Shown: positions 8,909 to 19,870, counted from the first letter of the stretch. The stretch: DNA of 64,000 nt from Allochromatium tepidum (GCF_018409545.1 NZ_AP024563.1:1132755-1196754), one strand, 5' to 3'. Numbers and translations: made by a program. Notes: a model not told the origin generated them from the letters alone.

Positions 8909-10072
8909 ATGACCCAGGACACCCTGACCAAAGCCACCGTCATCCTGATGACGCTCGCGATCTCGGCGCTCTTCCTCGCCATGATCCAGCCCTTCCTGAT
9001 GACGCTCCTGCTCGCCGGGATCTTCAGCGCCCTGGCGCGCCCGCTCTATCTGCGACTGCAAGCCCGGCTCGGCTGTAGCGAGTCGCTCGCCTCGCTGCTG
9101 ACCCTGCTGCTGCTCGCGGTCATGGTGCTGATCCCGTCAGTCTTCCTGATCACGGTCCTGATCGGCCAGGCGCTCGACGTCAGTCAGTTGATCACGGTCT
9201 GGGTCCGGGGCGTGATCGAGGATCCGACCGACTTCATGGCCGCGCTCCGGCATCTGCCCTTCTACGACGAGGTCATCGAGCATCGCGGCCTGATCCTGGA
9301 GCAGGCCGGGCAGGCGGCGACCCTGATCAGCAAGCTCCTGGTCGACTGGGTGTCATCGGCCACGCTCAAGACCGTCAATTTCATCTTCCTGACCTTCGTC
9401 CTGCTCTACAGCCTGTTCTTCCTGCTGATGGACGGGCCGAAGTTCATCCTCAAGCTGCTCTATTACCTGCCGCTCAAGACCCGCGACGAGCGTCTGCTGC
9501 TCGACAAGTTCGCCTCGGTGACGCGCGCGACGCTCAAGGGTTCCTTGCTCATCGGACTCCTGCAAGGGGGGCTGGCCGGCATCGCCTTTGCCGTTGCGGG
9601 CATCGACAACGCCGTTTTCTGGGGCACGGTGATGGCGATCCTGTCGATCATCCCCAACGTCGGCACCTCGCTGGTCTGGATTCCGGCGGTGATCATCCTC
9701 ATCGCCCAGGACGCCGTGCTGACGGGCGTCCTGCTCGCGCTCTTCTGCGGCCTGATCGTCGGCAGCCTGGACAATCTGCTGCGCCCGATCCTGGTCGGCA
9801 AGGACACCCGGATGCACGAGTTGATGATCTTCTTCAGCACGCTGGGCGGTCTGCTCATGTTCGGCCTGCCGGGACTCTTTATCGGACCTGTGATCGCCTC
9901 GCTGCTGATCTCGATCTGGGAGATCTATGGCGTCGAGTTCGCCGATGTGCTGCCCGAGGTGGGCGAATCACTGGTCGAGCAGGTGGCGCCTGAGGCTCCG
10001 GGGCGAGCCGAGGAGTCGGACTCCGATGCTTCGGTCGAAGCGCCGTCATCGTCCGACCCCCGATCCGAATGA
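8909..10072 (+). CDS. AI-2E family transporter (PerM/YdiK type)
   Basis: Integral inner-membrane protein of the AI-2E/PF01594 family, members of which export autoinducer-2 or act as Na+/H+ antiporters. The product has 387 residues and about eight hydrophobic segments, beginning ATVILMTLAISALFLAMIQP. The family-typical region GSLLIGLLQGGLAGIAFAVA and the later PNVGTSLVWIPAVIILIAQD and GLIVGSLDNLLRPILVG are clear. The C-terminal tail (after residue 350) is acidic and Ser/Pro-rich, probably cytoplasmic. It is followed by a strong terminator at 10108. Substrate cannot be told from sequence. Confidence 0.9.
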   Translation: MTQDTLTKATVILMTLAISALFLAMIQPFLMTLLLAGIFSALARPLYLRLQARLGCSESLASLLTLLLLAVMVLIPSVFLITVLIGQALDVSQLITVWVRGVIEDPTDFMAALRHLPFYDEVIEHRGLILEQAGQAATLISKLLVDWVSSATLKTVNFIFLTFVLLYSLFFLLMDGPKFILKLLYYLPLKTRDERLLLDKFASVTRATLKGSLLIGLLQGGLAGIAFAVAGIDNAVFWGTVMAILSIIPNVGTSLVWIPAVIILIAQDAVLTGVLLALFCGLIVGSLDNLLRPILVGKDTRMHELMIFFSTLGGLLMFGLPGLFIGPVIASLLISIWEIYGVEFADVLPEVGESLVEQVAPEAPGRAEESDSDASVEAPSSSDPRSE

Positions 10073-10107
10073 CATCGGACGGTGTGGCGCAGCGCAGACC
10101 AAAAATG

Positions 10108-10141
10108 AAAAAGGGCTTGGATTTTCATCCAAGCCCTTTTT
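10108..10141. terminator. Intrinsic terminator, bidirectional
   Basis: A 15-bp stem (aaaaagggcttggat pairing with atccaagcccttttt) with a tttc loop. A-tracts and T-tracts on both sides let it serve the AI-2E gene on the plus strand and the tRNA genes on the minus strand. Confidence 0.9.
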
Positions 10142-10145
10142 ATAG

Positions 10146-10221
10146 TGGCGTCCCCACGGGGGTTCGAACCCCGGTTACCGCCGTGAAAGGGCGGTGTCCT
10201 AGGCCACTAGACGATGGGGAC
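10146..10221 (-). tRNA. tRNA-Glu (anticodon TTC)
   Basis: Minus-strand cloverleaf of 76 nt beginning GTCCCCATCGTCTAGTGGCC. The anticodon loop is CCTTTCACG (TTC), the T arm contains GGTTCGAACC, and an encoded 3' GCCA is present. It closely matches gammaproteobacterial tRNA-Glu. It lies 58 bp downstream of tRNA-Ala, likely in one transcript. Confidence 0.97.
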
Positions 10222-10279
10222 AGTTACCTTTTTCTAAGGTATCCGACGAACTGGACAGGATCGCCGAACTCTTTGAATT

Positions 10280-10355
10280 TGGTGGAGCCAGGCGGGATCG
10301 AACCGCCGACCTCAACACTGCCAGTGTTGCGCTCTCCCAGCTGAGCTATGGCCCC
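10280..10355 (-). tRNA. tRNA-Ala (anticodon GGC)
   Basis: Minus-strand cloverleaf of 76 nt beginning GGGGCCATAGCTCAGCTGGG, with anticodon GGC between ACACT and AGTGT, T loop GGTTCGATCC and encoded CCA. First of a two-tRNA transcript Ala-Glu that ends at the terminator at 10108. Confidence 0.97.
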
Positions 10356-10534
10356 AGTGACCTGAGACCGCAAATGATATAGATACCACTCGGGCCTGTC
10401 CAGCACTTTTTCACATTTTTTTGTTCGAACTCTGTCCCCATCTCGGGTGTCAGTGTGTCGCCGGCCCGAACCCCAATGTTAAATTCGCTTCAAAACACTG
10501 AATATCCAAAATTTTTTGAAAGGTTGAACTCGAC

Positions 10535-11413
10535 ATGATGCGTATACTGTTGTTCCTGGCCACCAATGTCGCGGTGCTGATCGTCATCAGCGTCGTCTTC
10601 CGCCTGCTCGGGATCGACAGCCTGCTGCTGGAGAGCGGCGGCATCGACATGGGCGCGCTCCTGATCATGGCGGCTATCATCGGTTTCAGCGGCTCTCTCA
10701 TCTCGCTGTTCCTGTCCAAGACCCTGGCCAAACGCGGCATGGGCGTCCATGTCATCGAGCAGCCGTCCAACCGGCTCGAACAGTGGTTGATGCAGACGGT
10801 CGCCCGTCAGGCCGAACAAGCCGGCATCGGTATGCCCGAGGTTGGGATCTTCGACTCGCCCGACCCCAACGCCTTCGCCACCGGCTGGAACCGCAACGAG
10901 GCCCTGGTGGCCGTCAGTACCGGACTGCTGCGCCACATGCGCGAGGACGAGGTCGAGGCCGTCATCGGCCATGAGATCAGCCATGTGGCCAATGGCGACA
11001 TGGTGACGCTGACGCTCATCCAGGGCGTGGTCAATACCTTCGTCGTCTTCCTCTCGCGCATCGTCGGCCATGTGGTCGACCGCGTGATCCTGAAGAACGA
11101 GCAGGGCTATGGGGTGGGTTATTTCGTGGCCTCGATCGTCGCCGAGCTGATGCTCTCGGTGCTGGCGACCATGATCGTGATGTGGTTCTCGCGCTATCGC
11201 GAGTATCGGGCCGATGCCGGCGGGGCGAGTCTGACCAGCCGGCATCAGATGGCCGGGGCGCTGCGGGCGCTCCAGCGTGTGCATGAGCCGCAGGATCTGC
11301 CGTCCGGCGAGTTCGCCGCCTTCGGTGTCTCGGGCCGGATCGGCAGGGGCTTCATGGCGCTCTTCCGCAGTCATCCGCCGCTGGAGAAGCGGATCGCGGC
11401 GCTGGAGTCCTGA
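10535..11413 (+). CDS. htpX: Membrane-bound zinc metalloprotease HtpX
   Basis: M48B endopeptidase of the inner membrane that takes part in membrane-protein quality control alongside FtsH. The 292-residue product is the usual length. Two N-terminal membrane segments (MRILLFLATNVAVLIVIS and a second near 35-60), the zinc motif HEISH at 146-150, two more membrane segments after it, and the third ligand region YREYRADAGGA are present. The start follows gaaaggttg. A heat-shock promoter is expected in this family, but I could not identify one clearly in 10356-10534. It converges on dgkA, 6 bp away. Confidence 0.96.
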   Translation: MMRILLFLATNVAVLIVISVVFRLLGIDSLLLESGGIDMGALLIMAAIIGFSGSLISLFLSKTLAKRGMGVHVIEQPSNRLEQWLMQTVARQAEQAGIGMPEVGIFDSPDPNAFATGWNRNEALVAVSTGLLRHMREDEVEAVIGHEISHVANGDMVTLTLIQGVVNTFVVFLSRIVGHVVDRVILKNEQGYGVGYFVASIVAELMLSVLATMIVMWFSRYREYRADAGGASLTSRHQMAGALRALQRVHEPQDLPSGEFAAFGVSGRIGRGFMALFRSHPPLEKRIAALES

Positions 11414-11419
11414 TCGGCG

Positions 11420-11791
11420 TCAAAGCCACTTGGGCAGCAGGATCAGCGCCCAGATGACCAGGCAGAACGCGATGCTGGAGAAGACGGCCGCCGAGGCGAT
11501 GTCCTTGGCGCGCCCGGAGAGTTCGTGGCGCTCCAGACCGACGCGGTCGACATTGGCCTCGATGGCCGAGTTGAGCAGCTCGACGATCGGCACGACCAGC
11601 AGACTCCCGACCAGCATCGCGCGCTCGACCGGCGTCTCGCCGAGCCAGATCCCGAGCGGCACCAGCGGGATCAGCAGAAAGATCTCCTGCCGAAACGCCT
11701 CCTCCAGCTCGAAGCAGGCCCGAAATCCCTTCATCGAATAGCCGAAGGCGCGCACCACGCGCCGCCAACCGCGCGCGTTGTGGTTAGCCAT
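11420..11791 (-). CDS. dgkA: Diacylglycerol kinase (prokaryotic DgkA)
   Basis: Small integral membrane kinase that phosphorylates diacylglycerol to phosphatidic acid. The 123-residue product carries the family signature [16 protein letters not shown] followed by [10 protein letters not shown], and three predicted transmembrane helices. The start MANHNARGW at 11791 overlaps the end of gcvPB by 8 bp, so it is probably the last gene of the glycine-cleavage operon and translationally coupled to it. A further upstream start adds six residues and is less likely. Confidence 0.95.
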   Translation of the reverse strand: MANHNARGWRRVVRAFGYSMKGFRACFELEEAFRQEIFLLIPLVPLGIWLGETPVERAMLVGSLLVVPIVELLNSAIEANVDRVGLERHELSGRAKDIASAAVFSSIAFCLVIWALILLPKWL

Positions 11792-13253
11792 TGGCGTCCT
11801 CGCCGGCACTCGGCGTCCAGGCCAGATCGAGTTGACGCGCTGCGCGCACGTCGTCGAGTCGGCGCACCGGCAGACTGTGGGGCGCGCCCTTGACCAGTTC
11901 CGGGTTCTCCCGGGCCTCGCCCCGAATGGCGGTCATGGCCGCGACGAAGCCGTCCAAGTCCTCCTTGCTCTCGGTCTCGGTCGGCTCGATCAGCAGGCAC
12001 TCGGGCACCAGCAGCGGGAAATAGGTGGTCGGGGCGTGATAGCCGTAGTCGAGCAGCCGCTTGGCGAAATCCATGGCGTTGATGCCCAGTTCCTTGGCCT
12101 CGCGCTTGAGGGTGACGATGAACTCGTGGCTCGCGCGCCGCTCCGGATAGGCGGCCTCGAATCCGGCCGCCTGGAGCCGCGCCAGCAGATAGTTGGCGTT
12201 GAGCGCGGCGAACTCGGCCACCCGGCCCATGCCTTCGCGTCCGATCAGCCGCGCATAGATATAGGCGCGTAGCAGGATGCCCATGTTGCCGCCGAAGGCC
12301 GTCAGCCGGCCGATGCTCTCGGGGCGGTCGGATTCGGTCAGCCAGCGGTATTCCTCACCCTCGCGTGCCACCAGCGGCACCGGCAGATAGGGTTCCAGGC
12401 GCTTGGAGACGCCCACAGGCCCCGCGCCCGGACCGCCGCCGCCGTGCGGGGTCGAGAAGGTCTTGTGCAGGTTCATGTGGATGACGTCGAAGCCCATGTC
12501 GCCGGGGCGCACCTGGCCGAGGATGGCGTTGAGGTTGGCCCCATCGTAATAGAGCAGACCGCCGGCCTCGTGCACCGCTTGGGCGATCGCCTGGATGTTG
12601 CGATCGAAGACGCCGACCGTGCTCGGGTTGGTGAGCATGATGCCGGCCGTTTGCGGGCCGACTGCCGCGCGCAGGGCATCGAGATCGACGTCGCCGTCCG
12701 GTCCGGTCGGGATCTCGCGCACCTTGAAGCCGCACATCACCGCCGAGGCCGGGTTGGTGCCGTGCGCGGCGTCCGGAACCAGGATCTCGGTGCGGGCGAG
12801 ATCGCCGCGTGCCTGATGATAGGCGCGGATCATGGCCACCCCGGCGAACTCGCCCTGGGCACCGGCCGAGGGCGCGAGCGAGACGGCGTGCATGCCGGTC
12901 ACGGCCTTGAGGATCTCTTGCAGCTCGAACAGACAGGCGAGGAGGCCCTGTCCATGCGTCTCAGGCGCCAGCGGATGCCGCCCCAGGAAACCGGGCAGCA
13001 TCGCCAGACTGTTACAGGCTCTGGGGTTGTACTTCATGGTACAGGAGCCGAGCGGATAGAAATGGGTGTCGATCGAGAAGTTCTTTTGCGACAGCCGCGT
13101 GTAGTGACGCACCGCCTGCATCTCGGAGACTTCCGGCAGCGCGGGCCGAGCGCGGCGGCGCAGGCCCTCGGGGATGTCGGCGACCTCGGGCGAGTGGAGC
13201 GGCGCTTGCGCCGTGGCACGGCGGCCGGTTCTGGATTGCTCTTGGATCAGCAT
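11784..13253 (-). CDS. gcvPB: Glycine dehydrogenase (decarboxylating) subunit 2
   Basis: C-terminal, PLP-carrying half of the split P-protein of the glycine cleavage system. It decarboxylates glycine and passes the aminomethyl group to lipoyl-GcvH. The product is 489 residues from [12 protein letters not shown] at 13253. The PLP lysine is K264 in [17 protein letters not shown]. The family stretch [14 protein letters not shown] is present near residue 80. It lies 50 bp after gcvPA. An upstream extension of the frame to 13394 overlaps gcvPA and is not family-like. Confidence 0.96.
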   Translation of the reverse strand: MLIQEQSRTGRRATAQAPLHSPEVADIPEGLRRRARPALPEVSEMQAVRHYTRLSQKNFSIDTHFYPLGSCTMKYNPRACNSLAMLPGFLGRHPLAPETHGQGLLACLFELQEILKAVTGMHAVSLAPSAGAQGEFAGVAMIRAYHQARGDLARTEILVPDAAHGTNPASAVMCGFKVREIPTGPDGDVDLDALRAAVGPQTAGIMLTNPSTVGVFDRNIQAIAQAVHEAGGLLYYDGANLNAILGQVRPGDMGFDVIHMNLHKTFSTPHGGGGPGAGPVGVSKRLEPYLPVPLVAREGEEYRWLTESDRPESIGRLTAFGGNMGILLRAYIYARLIGREGMGRVAEFAALNANYLLARLQAAGFEAAYPERRASHEFIVTLKREAKELGINAMDFAKRLLDYGYHAPTTYFPLLVPECLLIEPTETESKEDLDGFVAAMTAIRGEARENPELVKGAPHSLPVRRLDDVRAARQLDLAWTPSAGEDANG

Positions 13254-13303
13254 GGCGATGGCTTCGTGGTGTGGCTCGGTATCAAGGGGCGTGATCGTCC
13301 GGA

Positions 13304-14689
13304 TCAGTGCGCGGCGGAAGACGTGTCCAGCCGGGCGGCGAGCCGCTGGGCATAGCGCGTCATCTCGTCTTCGGTACGCATCTCGGTCGCGCACACCAGC
13401 AGTGCCGGGGCGAGTTCCGGATAGTCCGGCCCGAGATCGAAGCCGCCCAGGATGTCCTCGGCGGCCAGCGCGTTCAGCACCGAAGCCGTCGGCGCCGGCA
13501 GACGCAGCGCCAGCTCATGGAAGACCGGACGCTCGAACAGCGGCTCGACTCCGGGTATGGCGCCGAGCAATTCGCCCAGCCGGCGCGTGTTGGCATGACA
13601 GCTCGCCGCGACCCTCTCCAATCCCTCGGCACCGAGCAGCGCCATGTGGATGGTCGCCGCCGTCACCAGCAGCCCCTGATTGGTGCAGATGTTGGAGGTC
13701 GCCTTGCCGCGCCGGATGTGCTGCTCGCGCGCCTGGAGCGTGAGCGTGAAGCCGGGCTTGCCGTCCAGATCCAGCGTCCGCCCGACGATGCGACCGGGGA
13801 GCTGGCGCACATGCTCCTGCTTGCAGCACAGGAAACCGGCATAGGGACCGCCCGAGGACAGCGGCATCCCCAGCGGCTGGGCCTCGCCACAGGCGATGTC
13901 GGCCCCCTTCGTCCCCCATTCGCCCGGCGGGGAGAGCAGCGCGAGCGCGACCGGATTGACCACGGCGATCGCCAGCGCCCTGTGCGCGTGCGCCCAGTCG
14001 GTCAGTTCATCGACGGCTTCCAGGATACCGAAGAAGTTTGGCTGATCGATGACGACGGCGGCGCACTCCCCATCGCCGATCGCCGCCTCCAGCCGCTCGA
14101 CCGGCGTGTGCCCGCCGCGCGGATCGAAGTCCACCTCCACCAGTTCGAGCCCCTGCGGCTCGACGATCGCGCGCAGCGTGCGCCGATAGGCCGGATGCAG
14201 CGCGCGCGGCACCAGGACGCGCTGTGACTTGGTCCGACGATTGGCGCGCACCGCCATCAGCACCGCCTCGGCCAACGCCGAGGCGCCGTCGTAGAGCGAG
14301 GCATTGGAGACGTCCAGCCCGGTGAGTGCCGTCATCATCGACTGGAACTCATAGAGCAACTGGAGCGTGCCCTGGCTGGCCTCGGCCTGATAGGGCGTAT
14401 AGGCGCTGTAGAACTCGCCGCGGGTGGCGATCTGCCAGACGGCGGCCGGGATGTGGTGCTCGTAGGCGCCGGCGCCGATGAAGCACAGCGGCCGGCCGTC
14501 GGCGCGCGCGCGCGACTGCATCAGGCGCGTGATCTCCATCTCCGAGAGCGCCTCCGGAATGGCGTCGAGCGCCTGGGCGCCGACGCGCAGCTCGGCCGGG
14601 ATCTCGTCGAAGAGGGCCTCGATGGAATCGACCCCGATGGTCGCGAGCATCGCGGCGATGTCGTCTGGCGTGTGAGGGATGAAAGGCAT
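13304..14689 (-). CDS. gcvPA: Glycine dehydrogenase (decarboxylating) subunit 1
   Basis: N-terminal half of the split P-protein; forms a heterotetramer with GcvPB. The 461-residue product starts [19 protein letters not shown], the typical beginning of the family, and includes [20 protein letters not shown] and [14 protein letters not shown], both highly conserved. It follows gcvH by 48 bp in the same transcription unit. The split form, instead of a fused GcvP, is common in purple bacteria and Gram-positives. Confidence 0.96.
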   Translation of the reverse strand: MPFIPHTPDDIAAMLATIGVDSIEALFDEIPAELRVGAQALDAIPEALSEMEITRLMQSRARADGRPLCFIGAGAYEHHIPAAVWQIATRGEFYSAYTPYQAEASQGTLQLLYEFQSMMTALTGLDVSNASLYDGASALAEAVLMAVRANRRTKSQRVLVPRALHPAYRRTLRAIVEPQGLELVEVDFDPRGGHTPVERLEAAIGDGECAAVVIDQPNFFGILEAVDELTDWAHAHRALAIAVVNPVALALLSPPGEWGTKGADIACGEAQPLGMPLSSGGPYAGFLCCKQEHVRQLPGRIVGRTLDLDGKPGFTLTLQAREQHIRRGKATSNICTNQGLLVTAATIHMALLGAEGLERVAASCHANTRRLGELLGAIPGVEPLFERPVFHELALRLPAPTASVLNALAAEDILGGFDLGPDYPELAPALLVCATEMRTEDEMTRYAQRLAARLDTSSAAH

Positions 14690-14737
14690 GCGAGTTCGAC
14701 CGCTTGGGTTGGACGCTGAGGGCGGTTGGGGCCGGGA

Positions 14738-15130
14738 TCAGGACTCGTCGGCGACGACCTGCTCGTAGGCGGCGGCATCCAGCAGACCGGCGAGCGCGCC
14801 CATGTCGTTCGGGGTCAGACGGAAGATCCAGCCGTCCGCGTAGGGACTGGTATTGATGGCGTCCGGGCTATCGGCCAGCGCCGCGTTGCCCTCGACGATC
14901 TCGCCGGCGATGGGCGAATAGATGTCGGACGCGGCCTTGACCGACTCGACCACGGCGCAGGCTTCCTCGGCGGCGACCGCGCGTCCGTTCTCGGGCACCT
15001 CGACGAACACGATGTCGCCGAGCGCCTCCTGGGCATGGTCGGTGATGCCGACGGTGACGGTGCCGTCGCCGTTGTCGCGCACCCATTCGTGGGTCTTGGT
15101 GTATTTCAGATCGGCAGGCAGGTTGCTCAT
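14738..15130 (-). CDS. gcvH: Glycine cleavage system H protein
   Basis: Lipoyl carrier that shuttles the aminomethyl intermediate between P-, T- and L-proteins. The 130-residue product starts [17 protein letters not shown]; the lipoylated lysine is K65 in [15 protein letters not shown] chose the start at 15130 rather than an in-frame ATG three codons upstream because [10 protein letters not shown] is the conserved beginning. It lies 47 bp after gcvT. No gene for the L-protein is in this window; the shared lipoamide dehydrogenase must be elsewhere. Confidence 0.96.
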   Translation of the reverse strand: MSNLPADLKYTKTHEWVRDNGDGTVTVGITDHAQEALGDIVFVEVPENGRAVAAEEACAVVESVKAASDIYSPIAGEIVEGNAALADSPDAINTSPYADGWIFRLTPNDMGALAGLLDAAAYEQVVADES

Positions 15131-15177
15131 GATGGTCACTCCTGAATGGTCAGACAGGCGAAGGGATTTTTAGACGT

Positions 15178-16272
15178 TCAAAGTTCGACCAGGATCCGGC
15201 CATGACGCACGAACGGCGGTTTGACGATGCGCGCTGCAACGGGCTTACCGCGAATCTCGACCTCGCAGTGCTCGCCCAGACCGGGCGCCACGCGCGCCAG
15301 CGCGATCGAGCGTTGCAGGGTCGGGGCAAAGCCGCCGGAGGTGATCTCGCCGACCTCGCGTCCGTCGAGGAGCACATGCTGATGAGCGCGCAGCACGCCG
15401 CGTCCGGTCAGCAGCAGTCCGACGAAGTCGCGTCGTTCGGGACTCGCGCGCAGCTCCTCCAGCGCGGCGCGTCCGATGAAATCGCGCTCGGCCGGCTCCC
15501 AGGCCACCGTCCACTCCAGGCCGGATTCGAGCGGGCCGACGTCCTCGCCCATGTCCCGGCCGTAGAGATTCATCCCGGCTTCCAGACGCAGGGTGTCGCG
15601 CGCGCCCAGACCGCAGGGGCGGACACCGGCATCCAGCAGCACCGACCAGAGATCGACGACATGATCGGCGGGCAACAGGATCTCGAAGCCGTCCTCGCCG
15701 GTATAACCGGTACGGGCGATGAACCAGCCGCCGCATTCGGTGGCGTGGAAGGGCGCCAGTTCCAGGGCGGAGTCGGCCATCTCGCGGGGCAGGCAGGTCG
15801 CGGTCAGTTCACGCGCCTGGGGGCCTTGCACCGCGATCATGGCCAGATCGGCACGGCGGCGGATCTCGACGTCGAAACCGGTGCGCCGGCTCTCCAGCCA
15901 GGTCAGATCCTTGTCCGCCGTGCCGGCATTGACCACCAGCCGATAGTGTCCGGCAGGACCGCGCAGATAGACGATGAGATCGTCGACCACGCCGCCCGAG
16001 TCGTTGAGCATGCAGGAATAGAGCGCCTTGCCGACGGTCTTGAGTTTGGCGACGTCGTTGGCGAGCAGGCGGCGCAGAAAGGCTTGAGCGTCCGGTCCCT
16101 CGATGTCGACCGGGCACATGTGCGAGACGTCGAACATCCCGGCGTGCTGACGCACGGCGTCGTGTTCCTCGATCTGGGAGCCGTAGTGCAGCGGCATGTC
16201 CCAGCCGCCGAAGGGCACGAGCCGCGCGCGCAGACGCACATGCTCGGAATGGAGTGGGGTACGCAGGGCCAT
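15178..16272 (-). CDS. gcvT: Aminomethyltransferase (glycine cleavage T protein)
   Basis: Transfers the methylene group from aminomethyl-lipoyl-GcvH to tetrahydrofolate, releasing ammonia. The 364-residue product starts [14 protein letters not shown] at 16272 after a strong GAGGAGA site. Conserved parts include [46 protein letters not shown] and the C-terminal [17 protein letters not shown]. It is the first gene of gcvT-H-PA-PB-dgkA, controlled by the glycine riboswitch about 90 nt upstream. Confidence 0.96.
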   Translation of the reverse strand: MALRTPLHSEHVRLRARLVPFGGWDMPLHYGSQIEEHDAVRQHAGMFDVSHMCPVDIEGPDAQAFLRRLLANDVAKLKTVGKALYSCMLNDSGGVVDDLIVYLRGPAGHYRLVVNAGTADKDLTWLESRRTGFDVEIRRRADLAMIAVQGPQARELTATCLPREMADSALELAPFHATECGGWFIARTGYTGEDGFEILLPADHVVDLWSVLLDAGVRPCGLGARDTLRLEAGMNLYGRDMGEDVGPLESGLEWTVAWEPAERDFIGRAALEELRASPERRDFVGLLLTGRGVLRAHQHVLLDGREVGEITSGGFAPTLQRSIALARVAPGLGEHCEVEIRGKPVAARIVKPPFVRHGRILVEL

Positions 16273-16362
16273 GCGGCTCTCCTCGTGGAATACAGGGGCT
16301 GCGGCGGCCTCGCGGCGCGCGGCAATACGACAACGGCGGGAATCCGGGATCCCCGCGTGTCG

Positions 16363-16552
16363 CCCCTCTGTCCTAGACCTGAGAGTTTGCGCGCGGGCGC
16401 TTGGCATCCGGGCGGCCCCGTCGGTGGGAGCGGATCGAGATCCGCGCCGCTCTCCAGAGTCGGTCGTTATTCCCGCGGTCCTTCTGCCTGAGCGATTCCG
16501 GGCGGTGTTGCGCCTTCGGCGCCGGCCGGGCGGCCGGTCTCTCCCACGGGAC
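16363..16552 (-). promoter_or_regulatory. Tandem glycine riboswitch upstream of gcvT
   Basis: The minus-strand RNA contains two glycine aptamers in series. Aptamer 1 (about 16472-16552) has GGGAGAGAC, GCGCCGAAGGCGCAA, CTCAGGCA and AAGGACCGCGGG. Aptamer 2 (about 16363-16462) has CTGGAGAGCG, CACCGACGGGGC, AACTCTCAGGTC and GGACAGAGGGG. The short linker is AATAACGACC-like. Between aptamer 2 and the gcvT ribosome site lies a GC-rich segment able to form a hairpin (gcggg...cccgc near 16335-16360), probably the expression platform. In this class glycine binding usually turns gcv expression on. Confidence 0.93.
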
Positions 16553-16621
16553 ATGACACGAAGTCGGCACTATAAGCGCGAGGCGGCCGGATTACCAGCC
16601 GTCTCGACGCCCGCTCGCTGG

Positions 16622-17152
16622 TCAGCTTTTGTCCTCGGTTCGACGACGAAACCGAGTGCTGCCGCAATCGGCACAGGGCGGGATGCGTCCGGCCTTGACG
16701 AAATGGGTCTCGGCGCCGCACTGGTCGCAGACCAGGGTGCCGGGGCCGGTGATCTCACCGGCCTGATAGAGGCTCATCTGACGCGCGGTCTCGGCCCACT
16801 GCGCCAGTTGCAGGCTGGTCTGGTCGGCGACCAGTTTGAACATGTCGAACAGGCGCTTTTCCATCAGTTCCAGGTCGAAGCGCCACCAGTCGCGGATGTC
16901 CTGTCCGGTGTCGGCGATGTACTTGGCCGCGTCCTCGATGTCGCGCTTGACGTAGTCCGAGACCTTTTCGGCCTCCTCGCGCGTCAGCTCGCCGAGCTCG
17001 ACCATGCGCTCGCGCGTCCTATCGAGGATCTCGCGAAACTTGGGCACGGATTCCTGCTGTGCCTTCTCGATCGCCTCGTGGGTCTGCTTGAGCATGCGCT
17101 CATAGGCGTCGACCAGCGTGTCGGTGGTATCGTGCTTGTGTTCTTCGCTCAT
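16622..17152 (-). CDS. Zinc-ribbon-containing protein of the YbeL/DUF1451 family
   Basis: A 176-residue soluble protein from MSEEHKHDTTDTLVDAYERM. A long charged, helical N-terminal region (residues 10-125, coiled-coil-like) precedes a C-terminal zinc ribbon with two CxxC pairs (LVCDQCGAETHF and IPPCADCGSTRF). Length and architecture fit PF07295 (E. coli YbeL). In E. coli ybeL neighbours leuS, and here it is divergent from leuS, so the linkage is conserved. Function is not established. The upstream start at 17269 would run into the leuS promoter region, and I reject it. Confidence 0.88.
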   Translation of the reverse strand: MSEEHKHDTTDTLVDAYERMLKQTHEAIEKAQQESVPKFREILDRTRERMVELGELTREEAEKVSDYVKRDIEDAAKYIADTGQDIRDWWRFDLELMEKRLFDMFKLVADQTSLQLAQWAETARQMSLYQAGEITGPGTLVCDQCGAETHFVKAGRIPPCADCGSTRFRRRTEDKS

Positions 17153-17314
17153 GGCGTCGCTCTTCGTTGGCTTGAGGAATGTCGGCGTGCTCGGAATTAG
17201 GATAGCAAAAGCCCATGCGGTATCCTTGCACGATCGAATCGGCGGCGCACTCTGCGTCCGAGATTCCAACCTTCGTTTCGAGCCTTCACTCTTTCGTCAG
17301 GACCATCAGCACCC

Positions 17315-19870
17315 ATGCAGACCGACTATGATCCGCGCGCCATCGAGGCGGCGGCCCAAGGCTATTGGGAAGAGCATCGCTCCTTCAAGGCCGTCGAGGA
17401 TCCGTCCCGCGAGAAGTTCTACTGTCTCTCCATGTTCCCCTATCCCTCGGGTCGGCTGCACATGGGCCATGTGCGCAACTACACCATCGGGGATGTGATC
17501 GCGCGCTATCAGCGGATGCTCGGCAAGAACGTGCTCCAGCCGATGGGCTGGGACGCCTTCGGTCTGCCGGCCGAGAACGCCGCCATCCAGCACGGCATCC
17601 CGCCCTCGCAGTGGACGCGCTCCAACATCGAATACATGAAGGGCCAGCTCAAGAGCCTGGGCTTCGGCTACGACTGGGAGCGCGAGCTGGCGACCTGCGA
17701 TCCGGACTATTACCGCTGGGAGCAGTGGCTGTTCACGCGCATGGTGGAGAAGGGGCTGGCCTATCGCGCCAAGGCGACGGTCAACTGGGATCCCATCGAT
17801 CAGACGGTGCTGGCCAACGAGCAGGTCATCGACGGACGCGGCTGGCGCTCGGGGGCGCTGGTCGAGAAGCGCGAGATCGAACAGTGGTCGGTGCGTATCA
17901 CCGACTATGCGCAGGAACTGCTGGACGCGCTCGACGGGCTGGACGGCTGGCCGGAGCGGGTGCGCACCATGCAGCGCAACTGGATCGGGCGCTCCGAGGG
18001 CGTGCACATGGAGTTCGGCGTGGCCGGGAGCGACGAGACGCTCGGCATCTACACCACGCGACCCGATACCGTCATGGGCGTGACCTATGTCGCGGTGGCC
18101 GCCGAGCATCCGCTCGCACACCGTGCGGCGGAGAATAATCCGGCTCTCGCCGCCTTCATCGACGAATGTCGCAAGGGTGGCACCTCCGAGGCCGAACTGG
18201 AAACGATGGAGAAGAAGGGCCATCCGCTCGGTCTCGACGCCATCCATCCGATCACCGGCGAGTCCGTGCCCATCTATGCCGCCAACTTCGTGCTCATGGG
18301 CTATGGCACAGGTGCGGTGATGGCGGTGCCGGCGCACGATCAGCGCGACTGGGAGTTCGCCGAGCGCTACGGCATCGCCAAGAAGGCGGTCATTCGCTCG
18401 GCCGACGGCAGTCCGTGCGGCATTGAGCAGGCGGCCTACACCGAGAAGGGCGTGCTCTTCGACTCCGGCCCCTTCGATGGCCTGACCTCGGAGCAAGCCT
18501 TCGACGCCATCGCCGACTGGCTCGCCGAGCGCGGCAAGGGTAGCAAGACCATCAACTTCCGACTGCGCGACTGGGGCGTCTCGCGTCAGCGCTACTGGGG
18601 CTGTCCGATCCCGATGGTGCAGACGGCGGACGGCGGCATCCGTCCCGAGACCGATCTTCCGGTGCGACTGCCCGAGGACGTCGTCGTCGACGGTTCCGGC
18701 TCGCCGCTCAAGAAGATGCCCGAGTTCTACCAGCTCGCCGGCGACGAGACGCGCGAGACCGACACCTTCGACACCTTCTTCGAGTCGAGCTGGTACTACG
18801 CGCGCTACTGCTCGCCCGACTGCGACACGGCCATGCTCGACGAGCGCGCCCGCTACTGGCTGCCGGTCGATCAGTACATCGGCGGCATCGAGCACGCCAT
18901 CCTGCACCTGCTCTATGCGCGCTTCTTCCACAAGCTGATGCGCGACGAGGGGCTGGTCGACTGTGACGAACCCTTCACCAACCTGCTCACTCAGGGCATG
19001 GTGGTCGCCGAGACCTGGTATCGCGAGGACGCCGAGGGTCGCAAGCAGTGGTTCAACCCGGCGGACGTGGAGGTCGAGCGCGACCAGAAGGGCAAGCTGA
19101 TCGGCGGCCGGCTCAAGTCCGACGGTCAGCCGGTCCGGTTCGGCGGCATCGAGAAGATGTCCAAATCCAAGAACAACGGCGTCGACCCGCAGGCGCTGAC
19201 CGAGCGCTACGGTGCCGACACGGTGCGGCTCTACACCATGTTCACCTCGCCGCCGGACCAGTCGCTCGAATGGAACGACGAAGGGGTCGAGGGGGCGTTC
19301 CGCTTCATCCGTCGGCTCTGGGCTCTAGCGGTCGGTGAAGCCGAGGCGATCCGTGCCGCGTCCACGTTGGGAGAGCTGGACGAACCGGCCCAGACCGCCC
19401 GTCGCGAGATCCACGGCGCGCTCAAGAAGGCGCTCTACGACTACGAGCGCCAGCAGTTCAACACCGTGGTCTCGGGCTGCATGACCATGGTCAATACGCT
19501 CTACCGGCTGGAATCCTCGACCGCGCGGGCGGCGGTGATCCGCGAGGGCGTCGGCATCGTGCTGCGACTGCTCGCGCCCATCGCGCCCCATGTGACCCAT
19601 CATCTGTGGCGCGAGCTGGGCTTCGGCGACGACATCCTGAATGCCGACTGGCCGCAGGTCGACGAGGACGCGCTCAAGCAGGACAGTCTCGACTATGTGG
19701 TCCAGGTCAACGGCAAGGTGCGCGGCAGCGTCAAGGTGCCTGCCGACGCCGATCGGGCGACGGTTCAAGCCGCCGCACTGGATAACGAGCAGATCGCCAA
19801 GTTCATCGACGGCAAACCGATCCGCAAGGCGATCCTGGTGCCCGGCAAGCTGCTGAACCTCGTCATCTGA
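17315..19870 (+). CDS. leuS: Leucyl-tRNA synthetase
   Basis: Class I aminoacyl-tRNA synthetase charging tRNA-Leu in the cytoplasm; 851 residues, normal for bacterial LeuRS. The HIGH-type motif is HMGH at 49-52 within [14 protein letters not shown], and KMSKS lies at 614-618. The CP1 editing domain includes [21 protein letters not shown], with the conserved [15 protein letters not shown]. The C-terminal anticodon-binding and LeuS-specific parts are complete ([11 protein letters not shown]). It is followed after 44 bp by lptE, the same order as in E. coli. Confidence 0.98.
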   Translation: MQTDYDPRAIEAAAQGYWEEHRSFKAVEDPSREKFYCLSMFPYPSGRLHMGHVRNYTIGDVIARYQRMLGKNVLQPMGWDAFGLPAENAAIQHGIPPSQWTRSNIEYMKGQLKSLGFGYDWERELATCDPDYYRWEQWLFTRMVEKGLAYRAKATVNWDPIDQTVLANEQVIDGRGWRSGALVEKREIEQWSVRITDYAQELLDALDGLDGWPERVRTMQRNWIGRSEGVHMEFGVAGSDETLGIYTTRPDTVMGVTYVAVAAEHPLAHRAAENNPALAAFIDECRKGGTSEAELETMEKKGHPLGLDAIHPITGESVPIYAANFVLMGYGTGAVMAVPAHDQRDWEFAERYGIAKKAVIRSADGSPCGIEQAAYTEKGVLFDSGPFDGLTSEQAFDAIADWLAERGKGSKTINFRLRDWGVSRQRYWGCPIPMVQTADGGIRPETDLPVRLPEDVVVDGSGSPLKKMPEFYQLAGDETRETDTFDTFFESSWYYARYCSPDCDTAMLDERARYWLPVDQYIGGIEHAILHLLYARFFHKLMRDEGLVDCDEPFTNLLTQGMVVAETWYREDAEGRKQWFNPADVEVERDQKGKLIGGRLKSDGQPVRFGGIEKMSKSKNNGVDPQALTERYGADTVRLYTMFTSPPDQSLEWNDEGVEGAFRFIRRLWALAVGEAEAIRAASTLGELDEPAQTARREIHGALKKALYDYERQQFNTVVSGCMTMVNTLYRLESSTARAAVIREGVGIVLRLLAPIAPHVTHHLWRELGFGDDILNADWPQVDEDALKQDSLDYVVQVNGKVRGSVKVPADADRATVQAAALDNEQIAKFIDGKPIRKAILVPGKLLNLVI

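Noticed and set aside
10356-10534. Sigma-32 promoter upstream of htpX
   Set aside because: Expected from the family, but no pair of elements with acceptable spacing was convincing on the plus strand.
17306-18931. 541-residue frame antisense to leuS
   Set aside because: Shadow of the leucyl-tRNA synthetase gene; no motifs and an Asp/Gly/Val/His-rich composition.
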